Origin: CANMXU01 sp052030545
Lineage (GTDB): Bacteria; Pseudomonadota; Gammaproteobacteria; Enterobacterales; Alteromonadaceae
Direction of reading: 5' to 3'
Length of the DNA stretch: 64,000 bases
Assembly (NCBI RefSeq): GCF_052030545.1
Contig: NZ_JBPDIH010000003.1
Location: forward strand, 62,001-126,000
Position numbers and translations under genes: made by a program. Each line of letters begins with the position of its first letter. The first letter of the stretch is position 1. Shown piece after piece: positions 42,033 through 51,100 of this stretch. The notes below the pieces were generated by a model. It saw nothing but the letters and a program-made list of their open reading frames with translations, did no database searches and was not told the origin of the DNA.

Positions 42033-43715
42033 CTATCTATTTTCGGCTTTTAAAAAGTCCGCCAATCGAATGGTCAAAGCCAAGATCATTAACGTTGGAT
42101 TGCCATGTCCCGCCGTCGGAAATACCGAGCTCCCCGCGATATACAAACCTGCCACGTTATGCACCGCACAATTAATATCAACAACGCCCTGCTCGGGATC
42201 TTCTGACATTTTAGTCGCCCCAGTAGGATGCGCGCGGTCAATCAAGTTAGGCTTCCAGTCATTTTCATCATACAACCACTGAGCAAGTTTAGGTGGCGTT
42301 AAACCAAGGTGTTTAAACTCAAGGGTAATTAACTCGCCTAATCGTCTTGCCGCAGCACGCTCTTTTTCGTCTATCTGCCAGTTAATTTTTGACAATGGCA
42401 TACCAAGCGCGTCTTTTTGACTCGACAAGGTCAAACGACTTTCATTGTTTGGCATCTGCTCAATTAAGGTATATAAATCAACACGTGCATTTTTAATAAT
42501 AGGTGGACGTTTATTCACCTGCTTACGGTAGATATTTTTGAGCAGCGAAGGGGAATTTTTAAGTAGCGTTATGACGTCGTTACGAAAGTTAATTTGATAT
42601 GAACTCGCTGCCACAGCAGATTCATCTCGCCAAAACATGTTGTCCCCCTCATCACAGTGGTATTTACCGCCACCGCGTTTGGCAACTTTTTTCGAGACTC
42701 TTTTTAAGGCATGCCACGGGTCATCTGGCGCTTCATATTCTTCAATAAATGCCGCGGCATTAAGTAACTCTTCTTTTGCTTGAACTTTTTCACTGAGTGC
42801 TAGACCATGCAAGTAGCTTTGCCTGCCACTGTCGCTGTCTAACCAATAACGGCCGAACCTCGCTTGAATATCTGCTGATGCTTGTGGATCAAAACTGCCG
42901 ATCACACCACCGAGGTGATCAATTAAGTTGCGCCCGACCATGTCGTGTTTGTTACCGACACCCTCTGGAATAATTTTATTCGAGGCGAGCAGCAATCTTG
43001 CGTTTTCTACGCCACCACAGCAAAGCACAACGTTTTTGGCGACAATACGTAAAGTATTGCCGTCAAGCGATTGAAAGTCGACTGACTCAACAACTTCGCC
43101 AGCTTGATCAGTATTGATATGCGTTAAATTAGCATGAAGATATATTGTCAGGTTATCGGCTTGACTGTTCAGTAAATCTTTACCAAAGACAATTGGGTTA
43201 GTTGACTGTTTGCTGCGACTAAACTGCCAAAAGGTAGGTTTGAGTAACGTTTGGTCAATGCTCGGCTTAGGCCGTGCCATGCCAAGCATGTCAAATAAGT
43301 TTTCATCATAAACATTTGGCCCTAAACCTAAATGCTTTGTAGCTCGGTCCAAATAAGGATTAAGTGTCGTTAGATCAAAAGGCCAGCCCGAATCTTCAAC
43401 CCAAGATCTTTTTTCAAAATCTATTGGATCAAAGGCAGTACACCGTCCACTCCAAGTAGTTGAACTACCACCAAAAACCCGTTGACGAACAAGCTTTTGA
43501 GGTTCTTTTCTTGGGTCGCCAGCATTGTCAACTTCATATAGTGCTTGGGTTTCATCTTCGTCGGTAAGACCACCCGACTCGACAATGCAAACTTCCATAC
43601 CTGAGTCTAGAAGCTCTTTGGCAAGGGTTATGCCCGCAGGTCCGCTACCAACAATACAAATATCGGTAGTAATTTCTGAGTGCGCTGCTGCGTCCTTTAA
43701 ATCAACTAAATCCAT
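42033..43715 (-). CDS. GMC-type FAD-dependent oxidoreductase
   Basis: A 560-residue flavoprotein. The FAD loop is CIVGSGPAGITLAKELL near residue 20, with the acidic VESGG ending the first unit. RQRVFGGSSTTWSG is the second conserved block, and the C-terminus has AGLYIAGSSVFPTAGHGNPTLMILAL with the active-site His-Gly-Asn. It should oxidise an alcohol group, perhaps on a sugar or polyol. It lies 79 bp after the sulfotransferase gene on the same strand, and convergent with the Gfo/Idh gene. The substrate is unknown; location suggests glycan precursor chemistry. Confidence 0.85.
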   Translation of the reverse strand: MDLVDLKDAAAHSEITTDICIVGSGPAGITLAKELLDSGMEVCIVESGGLTDEDETQALYEVDNAGDPRKEPQKLVRQRVFGGSSTTWSGRCTAFDPIDFEKRSWVEDSGWPFDLTTLNPYLDRATKHLGLGPNVYDENLFDMLGMARPKPSIDQTLLKPTFWQFSRSKQSTNPIVFGKDLLNSQADNLTIYLHANLTHINTDQAGEVVESVDFQSLDGNTLRIVAKNVVLCCGGVENARLLLASNKIIPEGVGNKHDMVGRNLIDHLGGVIGSFDPQASADIQARFGRYWLDSDSGRQSYLHGLALSEKVQAKEELLNAAAFIEEYEAPDDPWHALKRVSKKVAKRGGGKYHCDEGDNMFWRDESAVAASSYQINFRNDVITLLKNSPSLLKNIYRKQVNKRPPIIKNARVDLYTLIEQMPNNESRLTLSSQKDALGMPLSKINWQIDEKERAAARRLGELITLEFKHLGLTPPKLAQWLYDENDWKPNLIDRAHPTGATKMSEDPEQGVVDINCAVHNVAGLYIAGSSVFPTAGHGNPTLMILALTIRLADFLKAENR

Positions 43716-43794
43716 CTAACAAATAACCTTGGCTGTTTAAAAACAGATCAAATATAGAAAAAATACTCATCACATACAAGCGAGCGTTAAGCGA

Positions 43795-44571
43795 CTAAAC
43801 TAGCTTATGTTTTTCCAGTGCTTGTATTAGCTCATCATAATTAACCACTAAGTCTTTTAACTCAGCTTTATTCACCTTCTTGAAGCTACTTTCTGGTGAT
43901 ATATGCTCAACGCCAATATGCTGATGGATAAGCTGCATTTGGCCATCGGTATCAGCCACAATATCTTCGTAATAGCAGGTCAATACTTTGGCTGAATTTT
44001 GCTTGGCAAGCTGCTCTTCAAAATACTGTTCATCACGTTTTAATTTCTTTAAATACTGCACCATTTCATTCACATCAAGCGTAATTGGTGGCAGCTTAAC
44101 GTCTTGTTCTGAATGAACAATTTTTGACTGTTCCATATACGCTTTCGAAACGGCAACATTAAGGTGATCACGTCGCTTTAGGTGCACTATTTCATCAACA
44201 TTCGCTAAAGCAAACTCCAATAAACCATTGTTGGCTTGGAATTGACTGTACATCACTTTACAGCCAAACGTTTGCGCTAATGGGTCGTCAGCGTTTGCTT
44301 GCTCAACTTCACTGAAATACTGGCGATAGAGTTTTTCTTTATTTAACCAACGGGTCAAAACATTACAAGATGCATGACGTTTCCAGTGTTCAAATAAACG
44401 AATATTTTTACGGCCGAAGGTTGGAAATTCTTCTTCAGGCGTTAAACGAAATAACTCTGCATACGACGCAATATTCTTGTGACCATTTAGCATATCAATC
44501 AGCCAAGTTGAGCCGGTTCTTTGTGTTGTTACGATAAGGTATTTTTTCATGTTATTTTTATCATCTGCCAT
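43795..44571 (-). CDS. Sulfotransferase (NodH/Stf0-like)
   Basis: A 258-residue PAPS-dependent sulfotransferase. The 5'-phosphosulfate loop is TTQRTGSTWLIDML near the N-terminus, and VDEIVHLKRRDHLNVAVSKA in the middle matches the 3'-phosphate site with its Arg and Ser. It probably adds sulfate to a sugar of the exopolysaccharide. It is the last of four close genes on the minus strand (flippase, sulfotransferase, glycosyltransferase, sulfotransferase). The ATG at 44571 lacks a strong ribosome binding site; a second ATG seven codons later is also possible. Confidence 0.83.
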   Translation of the reverse strand: MADDKNNMKKYLIVTTQRTGSTWLIDMLNGHKNIASYAELFRLTPEEEFPTFGRKNIRLFEHWKRHASCNVLTRWLNKEKLYRQYFSEVEQANADDPLAQTFGCKVMYSQFQANNGLLEFALANVDEIVHLKRRDHLNVAVSKAYMEQSKIVHSEQDVKLPPITLDVNEMVQYLKKLKRDEQYFEEQLAKQNSAKVLTCYYEDIVADTDGQMQLIHQHIGVEHISPESSFKKVNKAELKDLVVNYDELIQALEKHKLV

Positions 44572-44581
44572 TAGCTAAGTA

Positions 44582-45751
44582 TTATTTGTTATCAGTGACT
44601 TGCTGATAAAGCGCTGAGGTGTTTTTTGCCATTATCAAGTATTCAAATTTAGTTTCAAAAGACTGCCTTGCTTGCTCGGCCATCGTCATCATCAAATTCG
44701 CATCATTAGCTAGTTTTAATACATGGTCAGCAATCTGCTGTGGCTGATTAATATCCGTTAACAGCCCATCATAATTATCAGTAACCACTTCTGGAATACC
44801 ACCACCACAAGTTGCAATAGAAGGCAGTCCATACATCATAGCTTCAACATAAATTAAACCAAACGATTCATAAACCGACGGTACAACAAATATGTCGGCA
44901 CTGCGGTAAAAAGCAATGATATCTTCATCGCTAACAAAACCATGGAAAGTGACAATGTCATTTAGCTCACCAAAATGCTCGTTAAAATAATGTTCAAATT
45001 TAATGTCTCCCGGCGCATGCGGGCGGTCTGAGCCAATAATATCAACCTGAATATTCGGGTACTGTTGATAAATTAACGGCAATGATTGCAAAAAAGCTAA
45101 TGTGCCTTTGCGATTTTCAAGGCGGCTCACATATAAAATTTTACATTGTTCGCCAAGGCGAGGTTTTATCTGCGCCTGTACGTTTTTATCAATCACACCT
45201 AATGGCAAAATATGCACATTATCGACCGACATTTTATATTCATCGGTGATGGTTTTTGCATGGCACTTGGTCGACGAGACTAATTGCTTGGCTTTTTTGC
45301 AGGATAAATGCTCTAAATAGCAAACCACTTTATCGCCAAACGCGACGCTATCACTGTCTAAGCCAAGTGTTTCAAAAAATGGCGTGTGTACACGCACAAC
45401 CACTGGAATGTTAAGCATTAATTGCGAAACGACACCCGGTGCTTCCCAATTTGGAAATTCAACCACATCAAACGGGTTTCTTTGGTGCAGTTTTTTAATC
45501 AGGCGATAAACCTGAAAGCTCCAACGGACACCTGGAAAAAAACGTTCGATTTTGGGTAATGATTTTTTACCTAAGCGATGAACATTAACTCCTTCGACAA
45601 TATCACAGCAATATTCACTAGCGCTTGATGGGTAAATCACATGCACGCTGTGACCTAATTTAACTAAACCTACCGACAGGTTATAGATATAGGTACCAAT
45701 GCCGCCACCATCCTCCGGTGGAAAACCTGTACTAATTAAGCAAATATTCAC
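44582..45751 (-). CDS. Family 4 glycosyltransferase
   Basis: A 389-residue retaining glycosyltransferase with GT-B fold. The N-terminal PPEDGGGIGTYIYNLSVGL loop, ILYVSRLENRKGTLAFLQSL in the centre and FVVPSVYESFGLIYVEAM near the end give the donor-binding Glu-x7-Glu pattern of family 4. It should add a hexose or similar sugar to the lipid-linked repeat unit in the cytoplasm. The start is GTG at 45751, 11 bp after the preceding sulfotransferase gene. Confidence 0.9.
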   Translation of the reverse strand: MNICLISTGFPPEDGGGIGTYIYNLSVGLVKLGHSVHVIYPSSASEYCCDIVEGVNVHRLGKKSLPKIERFFPGVRWSFQVYRLIKKLHQRNPFDVVEFPNWEAPGVVSQLMLNIPVVVRVHTPFFETLGLDSDSVAFGDKVVCYLEHLSCKKAKQLVSSTKCHAKTITDEYKMSVDNVHILPLGVIDKNVQAQIKPRLGEQCKILYVSRLENRKGTLAFLQSLPLIYQQYPNIQVDIIGSDRPHAPGDIKFEHYFNEHFGELNDIVTFHGFVSDEDIIAFYRSADIFVVPSVYESFGLIYVEAMMYGLPSIATCGGGIPEVVTDNYDGLLTDINQPQQIADHVLKLANDANLMMTMAEQARQSFETKFEYLIMAKNTSALYQQVTDNK

Positions 45752-45762
45752 AACGGTTAGCT

Positions 45763-46395
45763 CTAATTATCTAATTGAAAGTTTGGGTAATAATGATGAA
45801 AGTCAGCTTTGTAAAAGGCCAAAACAAAGGCAATTTCGGCTTCACCATAATAGTCGCTATTGCTGTATTTATTGGGTGAGCTGTTTATTTTTTCATTATG
45901 AAAATTAATGCCGGTTTTTTCGGTTAAAGCAACCAACTCTTGCGCCAAGTTTTCTTGCTTTAAGACCATGTCGACTCCTATGCCTTGATGGCTAGTCAGA
46001 AAGTCATGACACGGTAGAATATCGTTTTGCGCCCAAGCTTCTAATTTATGAAAATAGTGCTTTAAGTTAAAAACAAAGTCCGAAAAATTTTGATAATAAT
46101 CGCTTTTAAAGGCACGGGTACGTTTTTCAAATGCATTCACGGCAAATAATTCACTACCATGGCGCTTATGGTATAAGAAAAAAGACAATAAACGTGAAAA
46201 TGGGTTGCGGATCACTGAAAATCTAAAACAGCTACTCACGTCGCTTTCGCCATAAACCTCAATGCATTTTTGCATTGAATAGTGCTTTTCACCCAGTTGA
46301 TGCCAATCGATATCTGGCGTTAAATTGTGTTCAATAAAAGTGCCGGCACACTTAGGAATGTGCACAAACAATATTTTGTTTTCTAAATCTATCAT
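45763..46395 (-). CDS. Sulfotransferase family 2-like protein
   Basis: A 210-residue sulfotransferase. ILFVHIPKCAGTFIEHNL is the classic PAPS-binding loop of the sulfotransferase-2 family, and SSCFRFSVIRNPFSRLLSFFLY is the 3'-phosphate motif with Arg and Ser. It most likely sulfates a carbohydrate. The frame has a TTG two codons upstream, but the ATG at 46395 is preferred. It lies 15 bp after the flippase gene. Together with the 258-residue enzyme and the fused domain at 51841-52680, this makes three sulfotransferase modules in 9 kb. Confidence 0.83.
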   Translation of the reverse strand: MIDLENKILFVHIPKCAGTFIEHNLTPDIDWHQLGEKHYSMQKCIEVYGESDVSSCFRFSVIRNPFSRLLSFFLYHKRHGSELFAVNAFEKRTRAFKSDYYQNFSDFVFNLKHYFHKLEAWAQNDILPCHDFLTSHQGIGVDMVLKQENLAQELVALTEKTGINFHNEKINSSPNKYSNSDYYGEAEIAFVLAFYKADFHHYYPNFQLDN

Positions 46396-46410
46396 AACCA
46401 ATTTTCCATA

Positions 46411-47844
46411 TTAGCTTTTCTTTAATAAGCTTAATAAACCCAAACCATATTCTTTAAATAGCAGCAACAAAAGTCCGCCATAAATCACGCCACCCAATAG
46501 CACTTGGATCACTAATTCAACAATAATATTTGTGCTAAGCACTTCGCCGACACTTGTTACTGAGATAAACATGACCGCTGACAGGAAAAGTGGGATCAAT
46601 AAACTTTTCCAATAATCCAGTGCGGCAATAGGTAAACAGCGACAACTATCAAATATATGCCAAATAAACCAAACCACATACATGGCTGCAAAAAGCAAAC
46701 AGCCAACATTTAACGAATACTGTAGACCTACGCCCCAACCAATAAGTGCACAAAAAAAGGCGACACTGACATGCAATAGTTTTCGTTTGGCAAAACCTGA
46801 AGCATAAAGTGCCGAACCAGGTATCACCCTAAGTGCATTAATCATTTGCACCATACATATGATCTGCAAAGGAACAATCGCCGTTAACCATTTATCGCCA
46901 AGCAATAATGGCACTAAATTAGGGGCAACTGCAGCTATGCCAAAAAAAACAGGAAAGATAGCCATCGCCAATACCGCTGACGATTTAACCACATAGTGAC
47001 TCACTAACGCCTTATCGTGTGATACTTTAGCAAAAGAAGATAAGCCCACCTGCTGGATTAATTGCCCAACCATAGTCACCGGTTTTTCAGCCAACGACAA
47101 TACCACGCGATAAATACCTAAGGCATTACTGCCACTAAAGGTATTGATAAGTAACGTATCAAGACGCTGATTAATCTCCCACCCGGTTGAATGGAAAAAG
47201 TTTAAACTACCGTCTTTAACCAGCGGTATAAAACCATTAAAAGAAGCGGTTAAAGATAATGATGTTTGGCTAACCATGCGATAACAAACAACACGTAAAA
47301 ACTGCGCAACCAATAAGCCTACCGCCAGTGCCCAAAAGCCATAGCCGAGCAATGCTAAGGTTAAGTTCGTTAAAATTTGGCCAAAGCTAATACCGATATC
47401 AACAAGGTTAAGTTGTTTGTACTGCATATTGCGGTTGATCAACGCCTTATGCACCGTAATAAATGGGCCAAATAAAAATGACAAAGCACTCACTTGGATC
47501 AATAAAGTTAACTTAGGTTGTTCAAACAATTGCGCAAAAAACGGCGCGCTAAATTGAAAAACCACAAACAGCACAATATTGGCAAGCATCAACACTGAAA
47601 AGGTTTGGTTGATCGATTGGCGCGACAGCTCTGGTGTGCGAATTAACGTTCCACCTAAGCCAAATTGCCCAACGATGAGCAATACCCCTATGGCTAAATC
47701 ATTAAGTGCAATTAACGCAAAGTCATCAGGTGTTAATAACCTGATCACCCAAATCGTTGCTATCCAAGAAAAAAACTGATTGGTTATTTTTCCAAATGCG
47801 CCCCACTTTATGCCTGAGCGAGCTTTGTTAGCAACTGATGACAT
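46411..47844 (-). CDS. Wzx-type polysaccharide flippase
   Basis: A 477-residue membrane protein with 12-14 helices of the oligosaccharide/polysaccharide flippase family. The N-terminal segment SGIKWGAFGKITNQFFSWIATIWVIRLLTPDDFALI is the usual opening, and LGLLSLLKKS closes the chain. It should move the lipid-linked repeat unit to the periplasmic face. It is the first gene of a four-gene minus-strand unit and has AAAGG upstream of the ATG. The upstream 339-bp gap contains a MITE-like element. Confidence 0.87.
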   Translation of the reverse strand: MSSVANKARSGIKWGAFGKITNQFFSWIATIWVIRLLTPDDFALIALNDLAIGVLLIVGQFGLGGTLIRTPELSRQSINQTFSVLMLANIVLFVVFQFSAPFFAQLFEQPKLTLLIQVSALSFLFGPFITVHKALINRNMQYKQLNLVDIGISFGQILTNLTLALLGYGFWALAVGLLVAQFLRVVCYRMVSQTSLSLTASFNGFIPLVKDGSLNFFHSTGWEINQRLDTLLINTFSGSNALGIYRVVLSLAEKPVTMVGQLIQQVGLSSFAKVSHDKALVSHYVVKSSAVLAMAIFPVFFGIAAVAPNLVPLLLGDKWLTAIVPLQIICMVQMINALRVIPGSALYASGFAKRKLLHVSVAFFCALIGWGVGLQYSLNVGCLLFAAMYVVWFIWHIFDSCRCLPIAALDYWKSLLIPLFLSAVMFISVTSVGEVLSTNIIVELVIQVLLGGVIYGGLLLLLFKEYGLGLLSLLKKS

Positions 47845-48183
47845 AGTGCCTTTCTTTGGCTTGGCTTAGGTAAGCGACTTTATTAAATCGACTCAATTGT
47901 AAACGTGATTTGGCGGTATTATTTTTATCAAAAGTAATCATTATTTTTTATTTTAATGGGGTAGTTAGTTACCAGCATCTGAACTAGAGCGTGTTGATCT
48001 TTGTGGTATGAATGGTAAACAATTCGCTGCAAAAACATACACCAAAGGTCAGCGCGCTCTAATAACAATTTAGTATCATTTTCTTTGCGGTACCTACCCT
48101 ATCACTAAGTTAATAAAACTAATAACACTATTTCTTTTAACTTAGCGATTTTACTTATTTAGCTTGCTTGAATATTCAAGGCA
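47845..48183. other. Intergenic region with a MITE-like element
   Basis: A 339-bp noncoding stretch between the NRPS-like fusion gene and the flippase gene, both on the minus strand. It contains the element described at 47987-48059. The remainder is AT-rich and without a clear terminator; no reading frame of note was found. Confidence 0.55.
47987..48059. mobile_element. MITE-like element with 24-bp imperfect terminal inverted repeats
   Basis: A 73-bp segment begins with GAGCGTGTTGATCTTTG and ends with the related inverted sequence CAAAGGTCAGCGCGCTC. The 24-bp ends match at 19 of 24 positions. Both ends are flanked by TA, as expected from IS630/Tc1-type insertion. It has no coding capacity. 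It could be a solo nonautonomous element or a remnant. Confidence 0.45.
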
Positions 48184-51100
48184 TCACTCTTTTTCGGTAA
48201 ATTTATTTTTCTTGCTAAAGCATTGCAGCAAAAATTCCCATGCTCGCCAGCATAAATAGCCGACAACTAAAGATGCGCCAACAGCAATAAACTTATCAAC
48301 CGTGCCATGTATCGAAATGAATTTAGGTAGGTTTTGAATAATTGGCATATGCACCAAATATACAAAAAGTGACGACGACGCTAACATGTAACATAAAGTA
48401 TTAATCGGTTTTAATACGACAATTTTGGCTTGAGTGATAAGTAACAAACCAAAAACCATGATCAATAGCGGCTGCGCTAAACTCAGTTCTGCTCGGTAGA
48501 GTAAAAAGAAATACACCACCGCAAAAAAGGCTAAAATATGGCCAATCACCACACGTTTGAAGCTGGTATCTGCAAAATAAATACACCATCCAATAGCAAA
48601 ATACCACATAGGTAGTGCAGGTAGTCGATGCACATTAAAGTCACTCGGTAGTAGACCCAGTAACACTAAAAATGCCACTAAACTTACCGCTAGCATAACT
48701 AAGCCAAATTTAAAGGGCTCAGATTTGGCAAAATTCAGTACAGGTTCAATTGAGAACAGTATCACTAAAATAAGCAATAACTGCACTAATACTTGAATAT
48801 ACCAGTAATATCCGAAGTTAGTGATATGAGTACCGGTGAGGTTGGTATAGAGCAGCAAGGTATCGAGCATAGCAATATCGTTAACCCATAACCACGCGCC
48901 CATTATCAGCGTTGAAGGTAAGACAATTCGCCACGCCGACATCAGCACGGGTTTCACCTTGCCGGTTGAAAAAACTTGCTGTAATTGGAATTTAGCAAAC
49001 AACAAACCGGCAACCATAAATAGCACCGAGGTATTACCCTTTATTCCCCAATTTGGAAAAGTATGAATAAAGACCACCGAGAGCATCGCAAACGCTCGAA
49101 CAAAAATCGTAGTATCGATGTGCGCAGCAATTGACGCTAATTTACTTTGTTGTTCACTGCCGCTTTCTTGATTTGATCTTGCAAGTTCCTTAGAGCTGGC
49201 AATATCGTTGGAACTGGTATTAGCTTTAAGCTCAGCATTAACACCTTCTTTTATGCCTGAGAGTTCCTGTATTGACTTGTTTTCCCAACCATCAGGTAAT
49301 TGACCAATAACCTTCTCTAATTCAATTGTGATTTGCACAAATGACAATGAATCACCACCTAAACCAACAAAGCTGTCTTCTTGGCGGATATCATGTATGC
49401 CTAAAATTCGCTGCCAACCGCGTATAATCACTTGGCTAGCGTCTTCATTACCAGCAACTTGATTGACAGGCTGACTACCCGCAGTTGCAGAGGCATTCGC
49501 CGATACTTCAACACTAACTTGGTTAGCGTGCTGACGAGGATCTGGTAGCGCTTTGCGATCAACCTTGTTATTTGGCGTAAGTGGAAATTTATCCAAATGC
49601 ACCACAAAACTTGGGATCATATATTCCGGCAGCAGCGGCTTTAAATATTCCTTCAAGCCGACAATATCGATTTTGTTGCCATCTTCAGCGATAAGATAGG
49701 CGACTAAGCTTTTTGATCTAGGGTTAAGATCATAAACACCAACCACACATTGTTTAATATCGTCTCGTGCTTTAATCGCCGCTTCAATATCACCTAGCTC
49801 GATACGATAACCTCTAATTTTAACTTGGTTATCTAGTCGACCTAAATACACTAAATCACCATCATCAAGCATTTTAACTAAATCGCCAGTGCGGTACATT
49901 TTAGCCAAGTCGTTATTTGCATAGGCATCCGTCAAAAAGCGTTCTTTGGTTTGCTCGTCTCTATGGTGATAGCCTTTTGCGACACCTTCCCCTGCAATAA
50001 AAAGCTCGCCAGCGACACCTAAAGGCACTTGAGCAAACTTATCGTTTAGTACATAGGTGCGTGTACCGCGAATTGGCGTACCAATTGGCATAAGCGCCTG
50101 CGCTTGCTCAACCTGTTTCACTGTCGACCAAATAGTGGTTTCTGTTGGCCCGTACATATTCCACAATGAGTGGCATCGACTCAATAATTGCTCAGCTAAC
50201 TCAGGCGGCATAGCTTCACCGCCACAGAGCAACTTAATGTCAGCGCTGCCCGGCCAGTCGTTAGCCAATAAAATATGGTAAGTTGCCGGTGTCGCTTGAA
50301 AGAAAGTTATTTGATGATCAGCCATTAATTGCTGTAACACGACCCCGTTCATCGTATCTTCGCGTTTAGCAAGATATAAGGTTGCCCCTAAAGTCAACGG
50401 TAGAAAAATTTCAAGTGCTGCAATATCGAATGACACTGTGGTTACAGATAACAAACGATCTTCTTTATTCATGCCTGGTCGTTCAGCCATAGCAGCAAGA
50501 AACGTACTTAAGCCATGTTGATATACTTCAACCCCTTTTGGTCGGCCGGTTGAGCCTGAGGTAAAGATGATATACGCCAGTTCGGCCAACTGCTCAAATT
50601 CAAGCTCATCATCAGTGTGACTTTCCCATAAGGCATCCGTTAGCGTATGTGTTTTACTAACAGATTCATCTCCAAGTTTACTTAATAAGTGTTGTTCAGA
50701 CAGAATAAATGACGGCTGTGCATCTTCAAGAATTTGCGAGATCCTCGACTGAGGATGGTCAGGATCTAGCGGCACATAGGTTGCGCCAGCGTGCATAACC
50801 GCCAATAACGCAACCACTAAATTTGATGAACGATCTAAGCAAACGGCAACCAACTGCCCTTGTTCAACGCCATGTGATTTTAGCAATGAAGATAGCAGTA
50901 AAACTCGTCGGCCTAATTCCTGATAGGTAAGCACTTGCTCACCACAAACTAACGCTGTTTGGCTTGAACGATCACGTACCTGATGAATAAACTGCTCAAT
51001 AACAGACTTTGGAAACTGGTCAAATGTTTGTGCATTAATTAATAAACTTTGCTCATCTGTAGTCAGTAATGAGTATCTCTCAATAGATTGGCTATTATCT

